A stretch of 64,000 nucleotides of DNA from Thermococcus bergensis (GCF_020386975.1 NZ_JABFNK010000001.1:1-64000), one strand, 5' to 3'. Shown: positions 45,007 through 55,217, numbered from the stretch's first letter. The notes: generated from the letters alone by a model not told the origin. A program made the numbers and translations.

Positions 45007-46519
45007 TTTTCTCTCACCTCCAGCCTAGGCAAAGTTGTTGGCATTGAAATAAAAGTTTTGCCATTATCAAAAAGTCCCCAAATTCAACTAACAACAACAT
45101 GACATAACAAATAATAAAGTCCGGAAAAACTAAAGATAAAAGTCAGTGCAGTATCTTTTTCGCCATTAGGGAGATCAAGAGCAATGCAACAATTAAAGCC
45201 GGACCGCAAATGCTCTTTGCTCCAGTTTTAGTTGTAGTTTGGCTTTCAACTAAATTTACATGGAAACTCTTTGTCTCTTTTGGCCCTATTGTTATAAGAG
45301 TGCTGTATTCTTGGTATCCGTCTTTAAGTACTTTCAGTTCATAAGTTCCAGGAAGGATCGAGTAATCTTTAATTGGAGTCGTTCCTATTAGAGTCCCATT
45401 CAAGTAGACATTGGCTCCGGGAGGCTCAGATAAAACTTCAAGAATTGCTTTTACTGGGGAGAGCGTTACAGTAATGTTTTTGCTCTCTCCGGGTTCTACA
45501 GTCACTGCAATAGTCTGGCTTTCATAGTTTTCTTTAACTATCTCCAACTCATAAGTTCCGGGAACAAGTGGGTATTCTTCAATTGGAGTTGTGCCAATTA
45601 ACGTGCCGTTTAAATAGACATCAGCTCCTAAGGGACTTGAAGAAACTGTGAGGACACCATTTAGTAGTGTGAGGGTCGCTGTTATACTCGTCATTTGTCC
45701 GGGTTTTACTGTTACTTTCTCAGAGTACGGGTTATACCCTTCTTTTTTAATCTCTACAGTGTATTCATCGGGATAAAGATCCAGAACCAATGGTGTAGTG
45801 CCTTTATAGGAGCCGTTGACATATACCTCTGCTCCGGGAGGTTCCGAGGACACTTTTAGAGTCCCATTCAATATTTCAAGATTAGCATTTACAATTTTTG
45901 TTTCTCCGCCGCTGACTGAAATGGTTGTTTTATAGTCCTTGTACCCCTCTTTAGATACTTGTAGTGCATAAGTTCCGGGGGCAAGTTGATAGTTTTCAAT
46001 TGGAGTCGTGCCAATTAAAGTGCCATTCAGGTATACATATGCCCCCTCAGGAGTTGAATAAACAGTTAAATGCGCAATTGGAGTTAACTCGATGTTCATC
46101 GATAAATTACTTCCGGGGGATATTGTTACACTCTCTGTATAGGGGAAATAGCCAGCTTTTCTTAGTTCTATTTTGTATGTACCCGGAAAGAGTGTTAACG
46201 TCTGAGGAACCTCCCCAAGATATTTATCATTTACATAAAGGGTCGCATTTTCTGGAATTGAAGTTACGTGCAGTTCTCCAAAAATTGTGGGGTACACTTT
46301 TATCTTATTTACCCCACTCATAATACCAATCACTAGGGATTTGAAGTCAGGTGATATTTCCATTAGCTTCGACGGAGAGCCAATCCCCGTTTCTTCACTG
46401 AAAGAGAGCTCTATACCTGCTACTTTAGAGCCTTTAATATCAAAGATATAGACCCTCCTTGTGTCCCTCACTGCAATATACTTATTGTCTTTGCTTATTG
46501 CAATTGCTCTTCCTCCTAG

Positions 46520-47300
46520 GATACTGTTAGGATAAGCTGTGGGGTGTCAGGTTTAAGTTACTGGCAGTACTTTAGAAAAAGAAGGGGGAACATGAAGTCT
46601 GAAACCATTATTTACTGGGTGGTTTCAGCCTTAAAACCCTTTCGTCGCAACAAAATCCCACCAGAAAAGAAAATCAGGGGAGTAGAATTATACCTGCGAG
46701 GCCTCAGTTACCGGCAAACCGCCAGAATACTCAAAATCAGTCACGTAACAGTCTGGGAGGCAGTCCAAAAACTCGCAGAAGCAGTTTACAAGCCAAAAAT
46801 CCTCGCAGTCAAAAAACAGCGAAACTTCATCGCAGTTGACGAAACAGTAATAAAAATCAACGGGAAGAAAAGATACCTCTGGGCTGCAATTGACGTTGAG
46901 AGCAAGGAAGTTTTAGCAGTCTGGATTACGACTGTTAGAAACTGGTGGGTTGCCAGGGATTTCATTCTGGTTGTTTTAAAGTCGTGTGAAGGGCAGCCTG
47001 TCTTTCTGGTTGACAGGGCGAGCTGGTATAAGTCTGCTTTTAAGAGTTTGAGGTTGGGTTATCTGCATGTGACTTTCGGGCCGAGGAACAGTGTTGAGCG
47101 CTGGTTTAGGACGTTGAAGGAGAGGACGAAGCGTTTCTGGAATAATTTCAGGGGTAAAGACTGGAGGAGGGTTCATAGGTTTGTTTTTCTGTTTGCCTTC
47201 TGGTATAATTTTGTCAGAATTCATTCTAGTTTTGGTGATCCGCCTGGTGATGTTACTGAATGGCTTCAGGAGGTGATGCCCCAGTTATCCTAACAGTATC
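46520..47300 (+). mobile_element. IS6-family element, copy C (781 bp)
   Basis: Termini match copy B. The 8-bp direct repeat CCTCCTAG flanks it (46512-46519, 47301-47308). The element is oriented opposite to the gene it interrupts. Confidence 0.93.
46592..47293 (+). CDS. IS6-family transposase, copy C
   Basis: The 233-residue transposase is nearly identical to copy B, differing at a handful of residues (RYLWA for RFLWA, LRLGY for LGLGY, FRGKDW for FRSEDW, FGDPPGDVTEW for FGGPPGDFAEW). The DDE motifs are intact. The few differences from copy B suggest recent spread. Confidence 0.92.
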   Translation: MKSETIIYWVVSALKPFRRNKIPPEKKIRGVELYLRGLSYRQTARILKISHVTVWEAVQKLAEAVYKPKILAVKKQRNFIAVDETVIKINGKKRYLWAAIDVESKEVLAVWITTVRNWWVARDFILVVLKSCEGQPVFLVDRASWYKSAFKSLRLGYLHVTFGPRNSVERWFRTLKERTKRFWNNFRGKDWRRVHRFVFLFAFWYNFVRIHSSFGDPPGDVTEWLQEVMPQLS

Positions 47301-48078
47301 CCTCCTAGCTCGTTATTGGAATAAAGAACATCTCCCCGATTGTTCAAAAGAAGCCATTCTCTGTCTAATCCTACTGCCAAGTATTTCCCGTCGTCTGATA
47401 TGTCAACACTAAGCACAAATGAATCGCTGACCTTCTTTTTCCACAGAAGGTTTCCATCTCTTGAAAACAAGTACACATAACCCCCGTCGTGCTCAATCAG
47501 AGCTGCAGCTGCTATGTATCTGCCATCTGAAGTTATTGCAACATAGAAACCACGAGTTTTGAATGGATCAGATTCATAATGCCAAAGCAATTTGCCGTCT
47601 CTTGAGAGAAGATGTACTCCGTTTAACGCTCCAACAGCAATGTACTCTGCATCGGGTGTCATGTCCACAGATCTAACAGTCGTGGGTATATGGTATTCCC
47701 ACAGCACCTGTTTGTCATTGGACATAAATATAACTTCGGGTCCTGCTACCGCTATATACTTGCCATCAGCAGAAAGTTGGGTTGGCGTTCACTGGCTCAA
47801 CAATGCTTAGAAAGACTACCAAAATCACCAACAAGGAAAGTATATGTCTCATTCTCAGACCCCCCAAATATTTCCAAGAGAGTTATTACGAATATAGTAT
47901 ACATTAGTAGTTATCACTTTTTCCATAGTTAAATAAATTTCGATTAAAATGCCCGGCTACTAAAACGTTAAATACTCCCGCAGCAATTGCCATAGGATAC
48001 GCAAAGAAGAGTCAAAGGTCGAATCATCTAAGTGCCCCGGGCTGTGAGAGGGGAGTGCTTAAAGTTGGAGGGAGTAAA

Positions 48079-48675
48079 ATGGGTTTTGAGCGTTATTTTC
48101 ATCGATATGGAAAGGCAACTTTCACACTCTTCCTGATAAATGTGATGGTTTATGTAATAGAGGCAATTATGAGCGGAAATCTGCTGAGCATAAACATTAA
48201 GGTGCTTGCAAAACTCGGTCAATGGAATTATGCAGTGCTCAACGGAGCTTGGTGGCAACTCCTTACGGCTATGTTCGTCCATGCTGGATTGATCCATATA
48301 GGTTTTAATATGTATTTCCTTCTGAGAATTGGGCACCAACTGGAAGGGATTATCGGACCAAAGAGACTCGTAATGGTTTACCTTATCTCGGGCTTTGTTG
48401 GAAACATACTTTCCCTATTCCTCCTGCCTCCAAATTCCGTTAGTGCCGGAGCTAGCGGAGCTCTCTTTGGTATAGTAGGGACACTGATAGGCATAACTGG
48501 AGTTGTTGGCAACAACATGCAACAAGCTTTGCTTAATGCCCTTTTACTGTTCCTGATAAACAGCTTCCTTCCAAGCGTCAACGCCTACGCCCATCTGGGA
48601 GGACTGGCTACGGGAATATTAATTGGCTATTATTATGGAAAAAAGCTTAGAAACATGTGGTGGTCGTATTACTAG
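48079..48675 (+). CDS. Rhomboid-family intramembrane serine protease
   Basis: The 198-residue protein has six or so membrane helices, the catalytic Ser in SAGASGALFGIVG and the catalytic His in NAYAHLGGLATG. The loop LTAMFVHAGLIHIGFNMYFL is the usual H-x(n)-H-x-x-x-N motif. It cleaves single-pass membrane proteins. I choose ATG 48079 with GGAGGGAG upstream; the longer ORF from 48055 is not supported. Confidence 0.92.
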   Translation: MGFERYFHRYGKATFTLFLINVMVYVIEAIMSGNLLSINIKVLAKLGQWNYAVLNGAWWQLLTAMFVHAGLIHIGFNMYFLLRIGHQLEGIIGPKRLVMVYLISGFVGNILSLFLLPPNSVSAGASGALFGIVGTLIGITGVVGNNMQQALLNALLLFLINSFLPSVNAYAHLGGLATGILIGYYYGKKLRNMWWSYY

Positions 48676-48982
48676 GGGTGGACACAGAGGGGAAAGCAAA
48701 GGGGAAAGGGTTTTTAAGACCATGTCAAAACTCAAAGATGATAGTAACCGATGATGAGTGTCAAAAAGACCCAATTTTTTGCATACTTTTTCCCCAAAAT
48801 TTTAAAGATAGGAAAGGATAAAATATGCACTATTTCTTAGTTTTTCATACTATTATCCCAGTTGTTGCTCCAAGATGACTACAATAATTATACATCATCG
48901 GTTGTATTGTATGAAAGACCGATATGTTTATTAATAATTTTGTTGATAATATTAAACAGTAAGTTCATACTGGGTAGTGTCC
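48676..48982. repeat. Gene-free stretch with an 11-bp inverted repeat before the recombinase
   Basis: AACCGATGATG (48746-48756) and CATCATCGGTT (48893-48903) are exact inverted copies about 136 bases apart, in an AT-rich region with no ORF. The right arm lies 80 bases before the recombinase start. It may be a regulator or recombinase site at the edge of the island. The AT-rich GATAATATTAAAC at 48945-48957 is a possible promoter for the recombinase. Confidence 0.4.
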
Positions 48983-49701
48983 ATGAGGAGGAAGGTGTTT
49001 TCCCATCAAAAGGATTCACTTGAATCCTTCACTGATACAGATGCTGTGATCATAATGCTAAGTGACTTCGACGAATATAAAGAAGAGCTGGTCAAACAAA
49101 GACAAAATGGCCAATTGACCGTTGGAGCTTTCCAAAATAAGTCATCAGCCATAAACGTTTTCATCGAATATTTACTCAAAACCAAAAACCCAGAACAAAC
49201 AACTAATGGTGAAATAAAGATCACAGCACGTGATGTATATGTTGCGTTTAATGAATACATTAAAGAACGACGTCCAGCACGTCATACCCTCCAAACCTAT
49301 CTTTACTACACTCGTAAAGCCCTTGAACACATCTTGCTCAAGAAATACAATCTTCTTCTCTCGAAGACGCTTGGAATTGAAGTCTTTGACATTGACTTTT
49401 ACTTAACACAGCTCTCGAAATCCACCTTACGATCAAAAGGAAGTCAACTAAAGGCATTTAAAAAGAAAGAAGAGAGTAAAGTCATTAGTGACGAAAGAGT
49501 TAAAGATGCCCTAAAATGGCTTGCAATTCTCAGGCAGGAAAGAGATAGTATGGCAGTTGAAAAACTGCGATTAGCAACTCTGATCGTATTATTGACCGGA
49601 GCAAGAGGCACAGAAGTAAATGACTTACAATTTGAGGTGCGAGTCAATGAGGAAGTTTTAAAACAAATTGATCTCCGAAAAGGCATTATATACTTCCACA
49701 G

Positions 49702-50570
49702 GGGCGTGTTTAGTTTCACCCCCTGTTATTTAAACAGTATTTGACTCTGAGGAGGATTTTCAGACCATAACACATTACCCCAAGCAGGATTCGGGTTACA
49801 GTAGTCTTTTTCAGAAAACAGGGGATCCTACTGCCAAACCACGTTGTAAACGCACCCCAGAACCCCTCATGAGGATTCCTACGCCTGTACTCTTCTTCAG
49901 AAAACACTCTGTCTCTCTTCTTACTACCAAAACCACCTGGAGCGTTCTTAGTTTTCTTAACAATCGGCCGATAACCCTTTTCCACCACAGTGTTCAGAAC
50001 TTTCTTTGAATCATAAGCCCCATCAGCATAAAAATTCCCAGAACCCCCCGGCAGGAGTTCAATCAGCTCGTTCTCAGAAGTTGTGATCTTCACAGCAACC
50101 GGATACAGTAAACCCGGCAGGATTCTCGTTATTGCCTGAACTTCTATCCTGCCCTTTTTTTATTTGTAATAATGGTTGAGTCTGCTTGAGTGCTGGCGTA
50201 GGGTAATTTCTGGAGTTTTTTCAGGAGGTGGTTTGTCAGTTCTTCGAGGTTCAGCTTTTTCTCCCAGTTGTGGAGGGTTGAGTAGTGAATGTTTGCTCCG
50301 AAGAATTTTCTGCCGTAGTGCTGGGCGTCTCTGAGGGGTAGGTTGTAGTATTGTTTAAAGAGGAGTATTGCCAGTATTGTTTTTACTGGAAATTTTTTGG
50401 ATTTTGGCAGGTTCTTCAGCTTTCCTTCTGATTCGAAGTCTGCTAAAACGTCAAGAATTGCGAATGCCACGCTTTCAGGGTCTTTGAGTCTGTGATCCCA
50501 TCTGGGGATCACGACAACCACCCGAAAGAATTCAGCAAAAACCCTAATAAAGGTTACTATAAACACGCCC
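49702..50570 (-). mobile_element. 869-bp insertion sequence, copy 2, inside the recombinase
   Basis: Same termini as copy 1 (GGGCGTGTTTA...). The 10-bp direct repeat ACTTCCACAG flanks it (49692-49701 and 50571-50580). Removing the element and one repeat restores the recombinase frame exactly. Confidence 0.93.
49716..50566 (-). CDS. DDE transposase of the 870-bp IS, copy 2, two frames joined by a -1 shift
   Basis: The upstream frame reads without the lesion of copy 1 (VKTILAILLFKQYYNLPLRD) to TIITNKKRAG and a stop. The downstream frame (VKITTSENELIELLPGG and on) runs to 49716. They join after a -1 slip at A7 (50155-50161, minus strand), giving KGRIEVQAITRILPGLLYPV. The C-terminal half is almost identical to copy 1 (YRRRNP for YRHRNP). 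If slippage occurs, this copy could be active. Confidence 0.7.
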
Positions 50571-50876
50571 ACTTCCACAGAAAGAAATTAAAGGCAGACG
50601 ACGACAAAAACTTTACCCCAGTTTTCATTCACCCATTACTAATCGAAGAGCTCAAAATATTCAAGAAGAAACACATTCTTGATCCAACACAACCGATTTT
50701 CGGGTACTACTCTTTAGATAAAACATTCAAGAATTTTTATACTCCCAATAGAGCCTTTAAAAAACGAACTCAGCTAGAAAACCTCTACAGAAAATATGAG
50801 TGGCTCAGAAATTATGAACCTCAAAAGCCTATTATCACGGTAAAAATGTTCCGAAAATATTTTGATAGTTATCTTC

Positions 50877-51655
50877 GATACTGTCAGGATAACTGGGGTA
50901 TCACCTCCTGAAGCCATTCAGTCACATCACCAGGCGGTCCACCAAACCGAGAATGAATTCTAACAAAATTATACCAGAATGAAAACAGAAAAACAAACCT
51001 GTGAACCCTCCTCCAGTCTCTAGCCCTGAAGTTATTCCAGAAACGCTTTGTTCTCTCTTTAACAGTCCTAAACCAGCGCTCAACACAGTTCCTCGGCCCG
51101 AAAGTCACATGCAGATAATCCAGCCCGAGAGATTTAAACGCTGATTTATACCACGGCCCTTTGTCAACCAGGAAAATTGGCTGTCCCTCGCAGGATTTCA
51201 AAACAACTAGAATGAAGTCCCTGGCAATCCACCAGTTCCTAACGCTTGTAATCCATACTGCTAGGATTTCTTTGCTCTCAACGTCGATTGCAGCCCAGAG
51301 AAATCTCTTCTGGCCGTTGATCTTTATCACTGTCTCGTCAATTGCGATGAAGTTTCTCTGTTTTTTGACTGCGAGGATTTTCGGCTGGTAAACTGCTTTC
51401 GCGAATTTTTGGACTGTTTCCCAGACTGTTGTGTGGCTGATTTCGAGGATTGTTCCTACCTGTCTGTAACTTAGTCCGTGCAGGTACAGGTTTATTGCCC
51501 TGGTTTTCTTTTTTGCTGGGATTTTGTTCCGGCGAAAGGTTTTTAAGACTGAAACCAGTAAGTAAATAATGGTTTCAGTCCTCATTTCTCTCCCCTTTTC
51601 TGAAGAGGTATCAGAAACTTAAACCTAACGTCCCACTGCTTATCCTGACAGTGTC
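50877..51655 (-). mobile_element. IS6-family element, copy D (779 bp), inside the recombinase
   Basis: Termini as in copy A; 9-bp direct repeat GTTATCTTC (50868-50876 and 51656-51664). Confidence 0.93.
50884..51585 (-). CDS. IS6-family transposase, copy D
   Basis: This 233-residue transposase is identical in protein sequence to copy A at 14.6 kb, 36 kb away and on the opposite strand. All DDE motifs are present. Identity between copies implies recent movement, later than the arrival of the island whose recombinase it breaks. Confidence 0.93.
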   Translation of the reverse strand: MRTETIIYLLVSVLKTFRRNKIPAKKKTRAINLYLHGLSYRQVGTILEISHTTVWETVQKFAKAVYQPKILAVKKQRNFIAIDETVIKINGQKRFLWAAIDVESKEILAVWITSVRNWWIARDFILVVLKSCEGQPIFLVDKGPWYKSAFKSLGLDYLHVTFGPRNCVERWFRTVKERTKRFWNNFRARDWRRVHRFVFLFSFWYNFVRIHSRFGGPPGDVTEWLQEVIPQLS

Positions 51656-52069
51656 GTTATCTTCAAGATAAAATCTTTGAACTCACAGGAGAAAGAACTG
51701 TTACCACACTATTTGGCAAAGGACTTTGAAGCATTGGACAAAATGAGGAGATATAAAAATTACCTCCTCGGACGAGCTGAAGGAGTGGACTTTCTGCACT
51801 ATATCTCAATAACAGAGGACAAGAGGTACTCTTCCAAGCTCAAAAAACTCAATAAGATGCTCATTGACGGGCTTATTGACAAACTAATGCCCGAACTATT
51901 ATATGTGCTTAGTGAGGAGACAAGAACAAAAATATTATCCAATAATAGCGAAGTTTGGAAGTTTTCGGAGAGCTTATCTGATTCTCCACTTTATAGCCAC
52001 TATGGATAAGGTTGATCTATGTTCACTAACTCTCCACATGCTCCCTTAACAATCTTTTCTCCATTTTGC

Positions 52070-52090
52070 CGAAAAGTATTTAAGGATTAA
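52070..52090 (+). promoter_or_regulatory. BRE/TATA promoter of the island operon
   Basis: CCGAAAAGTATTTAAGGATT lies about 35-50 bases before the ATG at 52120, with a GGTGAT ribosome site between. It is the only good promoter I see before the kinase genes, so the five genes to 56416, and probably more, may share one transcript. Confidence 0.55.
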
Positions 52091-52119
52091 AAACAAACAT
52101 TAATAGTCATGGTGATACT

Positions 52120-52854
52120 ATGACGAACAATGATGTTGAACTTTCTCGACTCTGCGGAATAATAGAAAGGGAGTCCAAAAAACTTCGAGAATCCTTAACT
52201 ATCAGAAATGAACTTGAGAAAGAAGTTCTTCTAAACACGTTAAACGTCATTGAAGGAGTTCTCGCGAAAATAAGTGCACTAAAAACAGACGACTTGGACT
52301 TCAGGGCTAACCAAGTGGCTTTACAAGCGGACATCTCAAATTTAAGAACTGCCTTGGAGAAGAGCAACATTTACGGCCGAGAATACTTAAAACGGCAAGC
52401 CCAGTATCTTGCCGATAAACTCGATGCTTTACTTGTGAAAGTAAAGCCAAAAGGATTTCTTCCCAAATTAGCCGAATTCATAGCAAAACACCCACAGTTT
52501 TCAGAAAACTGGGCTGTTGCGATGTGCTACCTCGGAGCTATGGAAGTTGCATTGAACGGATTTTTAAGGAAATTCAATGTGGATTTGGAGGAATTAGGCG
52601 TCCAAAAACATGGAACATACGACTACACATTTGCTGATAAGTATTATGGGTTTGTCAGGTATTTACACATGCATAACATTCATGTTCCTAAGCTAGAGGC
52701 AGAACTTCCTAGAATATTCTACAGTATACGAAACAAAGTAGTGCATGAGGGGTACTCTCCCAGTGATGAGGACTTAGAATTCATAATAGAATACTCTGAA
52801 AGAGTTGTTGACCTAATAGAAGCTGCTGAGAAGAAGCTAAATGGGGTGTTGTAA
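52120..52854 (+). CDS. HEPN-type protein with RxxxxH motif, 244 residues
   Basis: Residues 1-115 are helical with heptad-like spacing (ERESKKLRESLTIRNELEKE). Residues 120-244 form a helical domain with NWAVAMCYLGAMEVALNGFL and FYSIRNKVVHEGYSPSDED. The latter contains R-N-K-V-V-H (about 204-209), the R-x4-6-H catalytic motif of HEPN ribonucleases. HEPN proteins cut RNA in toxin-antitoxin, abortive-infection and CRISPR systems. It is the first gene of the island operon and shares a TAATG junction with the next. RNase activity is an inference from the motif. Confidence 0.7.
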   Translation: MTNNDVELSRLCGIIERESKKLRESLTIRNELEKEVLLNTLNVIEGVLAKISALKTDDLDFRANQVALQADISNLRTALEKSNIYGREYLKRQAQYLADKLDALLVKVKPKGFLPKLAEFIAKHPQFSENWAVAMCYLGAMEVALNGFLRKFNVDLEELGVQKHGTYDYTFADKYYGFVRYLHMHNIHVPKLEAELPRIFYSIRNKVVHEGYSPSDEDLEFIIEYSERVVDLIEAAEKKLNGVL

Positions 52855-53378
52855 TGAAGTACCTTTTTATTGTTGATTATGAAGACGACGCAGAAAGAAA
52901 GCGAATTGATTACCTTTTGGAGAAATGGCAAGAACGTGCGAGGATCTTAAAGCCTAGAGGTCTAACTTTTATCATTGACACCGAAGATGTAAGTGAATTC
53001 GCAGAAGAACTTCTCTCAAAGCTAAGTCCAGACTCTTCCAAAAAGGTAAAAGTCTTTTCACTGCATGAAAGAGATTTACAAGCCAATATTCAACCTAACG
53101 AGCTGGTTCTCGAATATCATAGCAAAGAATCCGCAGAGGTCGTTAAAAAACTCTTAGAATACATATTCTCCAAGAACAATATTCGTTATTACTCCTCAGA
53201 TATTCGCTCTGCGAAGTACTTTACTCTGACCAGAAAGGGCCGTGTGGACATTGAATTAACTCTCAAGCCTAAAGGCAGTGAAACCAAGATAAAGTTAGTG
53301 CTTTCGGGTTATGGGGATGCTGTAGACTATATCGGTAAAAAACTGGGGGAGGAAATTGAATCCCTCGTGGGGGTATGA
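52854..53378 (+). CDS. Unknown protein, 174 residues, island operon gene 2
   Basis: The N-terminal third is alpha/beta (KYLFIVDYEDDAERKRIDYL, GLTFIIDTEDVSEFAEELL) and the C-terminal part strand-rich (KYFTLTRKGRVDIELTLKP, TKIKLVLSGYGDAVDYIG). I see no catalytic motif and do not recognise the family. The start overlaps the stop of the HEPN gene by one base, so a complex or an antitoxin/regulator role for the HEPN protein is possible. Confidence 0.65.
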   Translation: MKYLFIVDYEDDAERKRIDYLLEKWQERARILKPRGLTFIIDTEDVSEFAEELLSKLSPDSSKKVKVFSLHERDLQANIQPNELVLEYHSKESAEVVKKLLEYIFSKNNIRYYSSDIRSAKYFTLTRKGRVDIELTLKPKGSETKIKLVLSGYGDAVDYIGKKLGEEIESLVGV

Positions 53379-53381
53379 AAG

Positions 53382-55217
53382 GTGGGGATCTTCGATGATG
53401 GAGATGTGGAATGTGTTAAAAACCTATTAAAGCCTGCCGAAAGGGTCCTGAAGCAGGGCAGAGACATCTTGGTAGAAGACTTTGCCCAAAGGGAGCGCTT
53501 ATGGTATGAAGTGAAAAGAGCATATGACAGCTACTTGGACGGCTTCTGTGGGGGTTTTCTGAAGGATCTAGATAACGCATTCAGGGCCAAGTTTGAAGCG
53601 GCTTTGGCAATACTCGCGTGGAGTTTTGAACAAAATGGTGAAGCATTTTATCCCGCAAAGAAGAGGTTCACAGAGGAAGAGCTTCAAGTGGTCGATGAAA
53701 TCTTGAAGTACAACATATTTGAGATAATGACGAAGGACGACATCCTGACGAAGCTTTACAGAAGGGATTCTGAGGTTCTGGAGTTGCTGAAGACTTATTA
53801 CCTCGGAATGGACAAATGGGTTGAGGAGCAACTTAACAATCCCAACATAAAACTTCCCCTAAGGTATTACTTTAAGAGAACCTGGGAGAGATACAAGGGA
53901 AAACTTAACGATGCAATTAACGAGGCCAACAAATATGACTGGTTTAGGACGTTGCTCGAAGAATGGGAGAAAGACAAGAGAGAAAGTGTTGATACGGTGA
54001 GGTCAATTTATGAACAAAAGGTTCAGGAACTTAGGAAACATATTGAAGAGCTTACAAAAGCGTTTGAATATGAGAAGGAAAGAATAGTTCAAGAAATTTC
54101 GCGTGCAAGCATGGAAGAGATAGAAAGACTGGAAAGGGAAAAGCAGGAACTAATTGAGCGTTTTGAAAAAGAAAAGGAGGAACTTGTCAAAAAACTTACT
54201 GAATTGAAAGATAAGGAGCTTCAAGAAAAGCTTCAGGAAGAACTTGAAAAGGCCAGAGAGAATATGCTAAGGGAAGTAAAAAGGTTAGAGGAGGAGATAC
54301 AGCGCAGGAGCATCGAGTTAAAACAGAAAGAGATGGAGCTCAAGAAAAAGGAGCTTGAACTGGCGGAAAAAGATCAGGAACTGCGCAAGAAGATAGATGA
54401 AGTTCTCAAAGCCTCGGAGAATCTTGAAAAAGGATCCCGCCTTGTTATCAGGGAGGATGCTAGGATACAGGAGCTGAACTTTTTGGGGAGGTTGAAGAGC
54501 AAGTTCAAGAATGAAATAAAACTTCTAGGCAAAACTTACAAGATAGAGGAACTTAACGAAAAAATTGGTGAAGATGTGTCCAAGTTCGCATCAAAACTCG
54601 ATGAAAAAACCCTAAAGAACTTGCCGGAGAACAGGTATTTGGAAGTCAAGATAAAGGAGAAGAAACTTCTTGGGAGCAAAGAAAAGCTCTTCTTAAAGGC
54701 TTATTACCTAACGAGGGTTGATAAGCTTGCAGATTATGGGTTTGATACTGATCCATTAGAGCTCGCAGATATAAACGCTTATCTAGTTGATGCAAGGGAT
54801 TCTTCAAAGAACGAGCGCACAATCCTAGTTATTGCAACGCCTCTAGGCTTCGAAGAAAGAATAAAAAAATACGTCAATTCTGACCAGTTCCACCAAAACT
54901 TCTACTCTGAGAACGTCTCGTTGCTTTTGCTTGACGTTGAGACAGGAGAGGTCATCTACAATCCGAATGACAAGTATGCAAAGGCTCTCGCTCCGCTGGT
55001 ACGCATGGAGCTCGATGAAGAAGTCTATGCCAAAGTAAAGGAATGCATACGAGGGAAACTCTCCGAAAGAGACTATTTGCCCTTTGAAGAAGTGAAAGAC
55101 TGTGGGGATGAAGCTTACGTTAAGAAGGCGTTTTATGAAGTTGCCAATGAAGAGAATGGTGTTGTTAAGTATATCGATGGTTTTGGACTAGTATTAATGA
55201 AGGGGGTTAGAAAATGA
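53382..55217 (+). CDS. Large coiled-coil protein, 611 residues, island operon gene 3
   Basis: The start is GTG 53382 with GGGGGT upstream. Residues 1-200 are helical and globular. Residues about 205-345 form a long charged coiled coil (EEIERLEREKQELIERFEKE, EMELKKKELELAEKDQELRK). Residues 365-611 form a C-terminal domain with strands (ENRYLEVKIKEKKLLGSKEK, FGLVLMKGVRK). No nucleotide-binding motif is visible. The shape suggests a scaffold or sensor. It overlaps the next gene by 4 bases. I do not recognise the family. Confidence 0.65.
   Translation: MGIFDDGDVECVKNLLKPAERVLKQGRDILVEDFAQRERLWYEVKRAYDSYLDGFCGGFLKDLDNAFRAKFEAALAILAWSFEQNGEAFYPAKKRFTEEELQVVDEILKYNIFEIMTKDDILTKLYRRDSEVLELLKTYYLGMDKWVEEQLNNPNIKLPLRYYFKRTWERYKGKLNDAINEANKYDWFRTLLEEWEKDKRESVDTVRSIYEQKVQELRKHIEELTKAFEYEKERIVQEISRASMEEIERLEREKQELIERFEKEKEELVKKLTELKDKELQEKLQEELEKARENMLREVKRLEEEIQRRSIELKQKEMELKKKELELAEKDQELRKKIDEVLKASENLEKGSRLVIREDARIQELNFLGRLKSKFKNEIKLLGKTYKIEELNEKIGEDVSKFASKLDEKTLKNLPENRYLEVKIKEKKLLGSKEKLFLKAYYLTRVDKLADYGFDTDPLELADINAYLVDARDSSKNERTILVIATPLGFEERIKKYVNSDQFHQNFYSENVSLLLLDVETGEVIYNPNDKYAKALAPLVRMELDEEVYAKVKECIRGKLSERDYLPFEEVKDCGDEAYVKKAFYEVANEENGVVKYIDGFGLVLMKGVRK

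Larger units (their letters stand above)
45143..47852 (-). pseudogene. Secreted propeller/PEGA-repeat protein, disrupted by IS6 copy C
   Basis: The gene starts at ATG 47852 with a GGGGGGT ribosome site and a signal peptide (RHILSLLVILVVFLSIVEPVNA). A frameshift near 47770 follows, then PQQ/WD-like propeller repeats (YIAVGALNGVHLLSRDGKLL, LWKKKVSDSFVLSVDISDDG). IS6 copy C interrupts it at 46520-47300, with TSD CCTCCTAG. The rest continues to 45143 with five or more PEGA domains (YVNDKYLGEVPQTL, VYLNGTLIGTTPIE repeats) and a C-terminal membrane helix (CGPALIVALLLISLMAKKIL). The intact protein would have been a cell-surface protein anchored at its C-terminus. Confidence 0.85.
48983..52009 (+). 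pseudogene. Archaeal tyrosine recombinase (integrase), broken by two IS insertions
   Basis: Three fragments belong to one gene: 48983-49701, 50571-50876 and 51656-52009. The first holds the core-binding domain and the catalytic Arg (VLLTGARGTEVNDLQFEV). The second continues in frame after the 870-bp IS (IIYFHR joined to KKLKADDDKN). The third holds the C-terminal end with the probable nucleophile Tyr (GRAEGVDFLHYISITEDKRY), but is one base out of frame with fragment two even after IS6 copy D is removed. This is the integrase of a mobile island. It is inactive. Confidence 0.85.

Noticed and set aside
47950-48045. Possible tRNA or att fragment (GCCCGGCTA ... CCCCGGGCT) before the rhomboid gene
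   Set aside because: The outer ends pair imperfectly and the putative T-arm (AAAGGTCGAATCATC) does not form a 5-bp stem. Not enough to call a tRNA or att site.
48728-48775. Box C/D guide RNA (GATGATA and GATGATGA motifs)
   Set aside because: A C-box-like sequence is present, but I find no CTGA D box at proper distance and no k-turn. Left as an inverted-repeat region.
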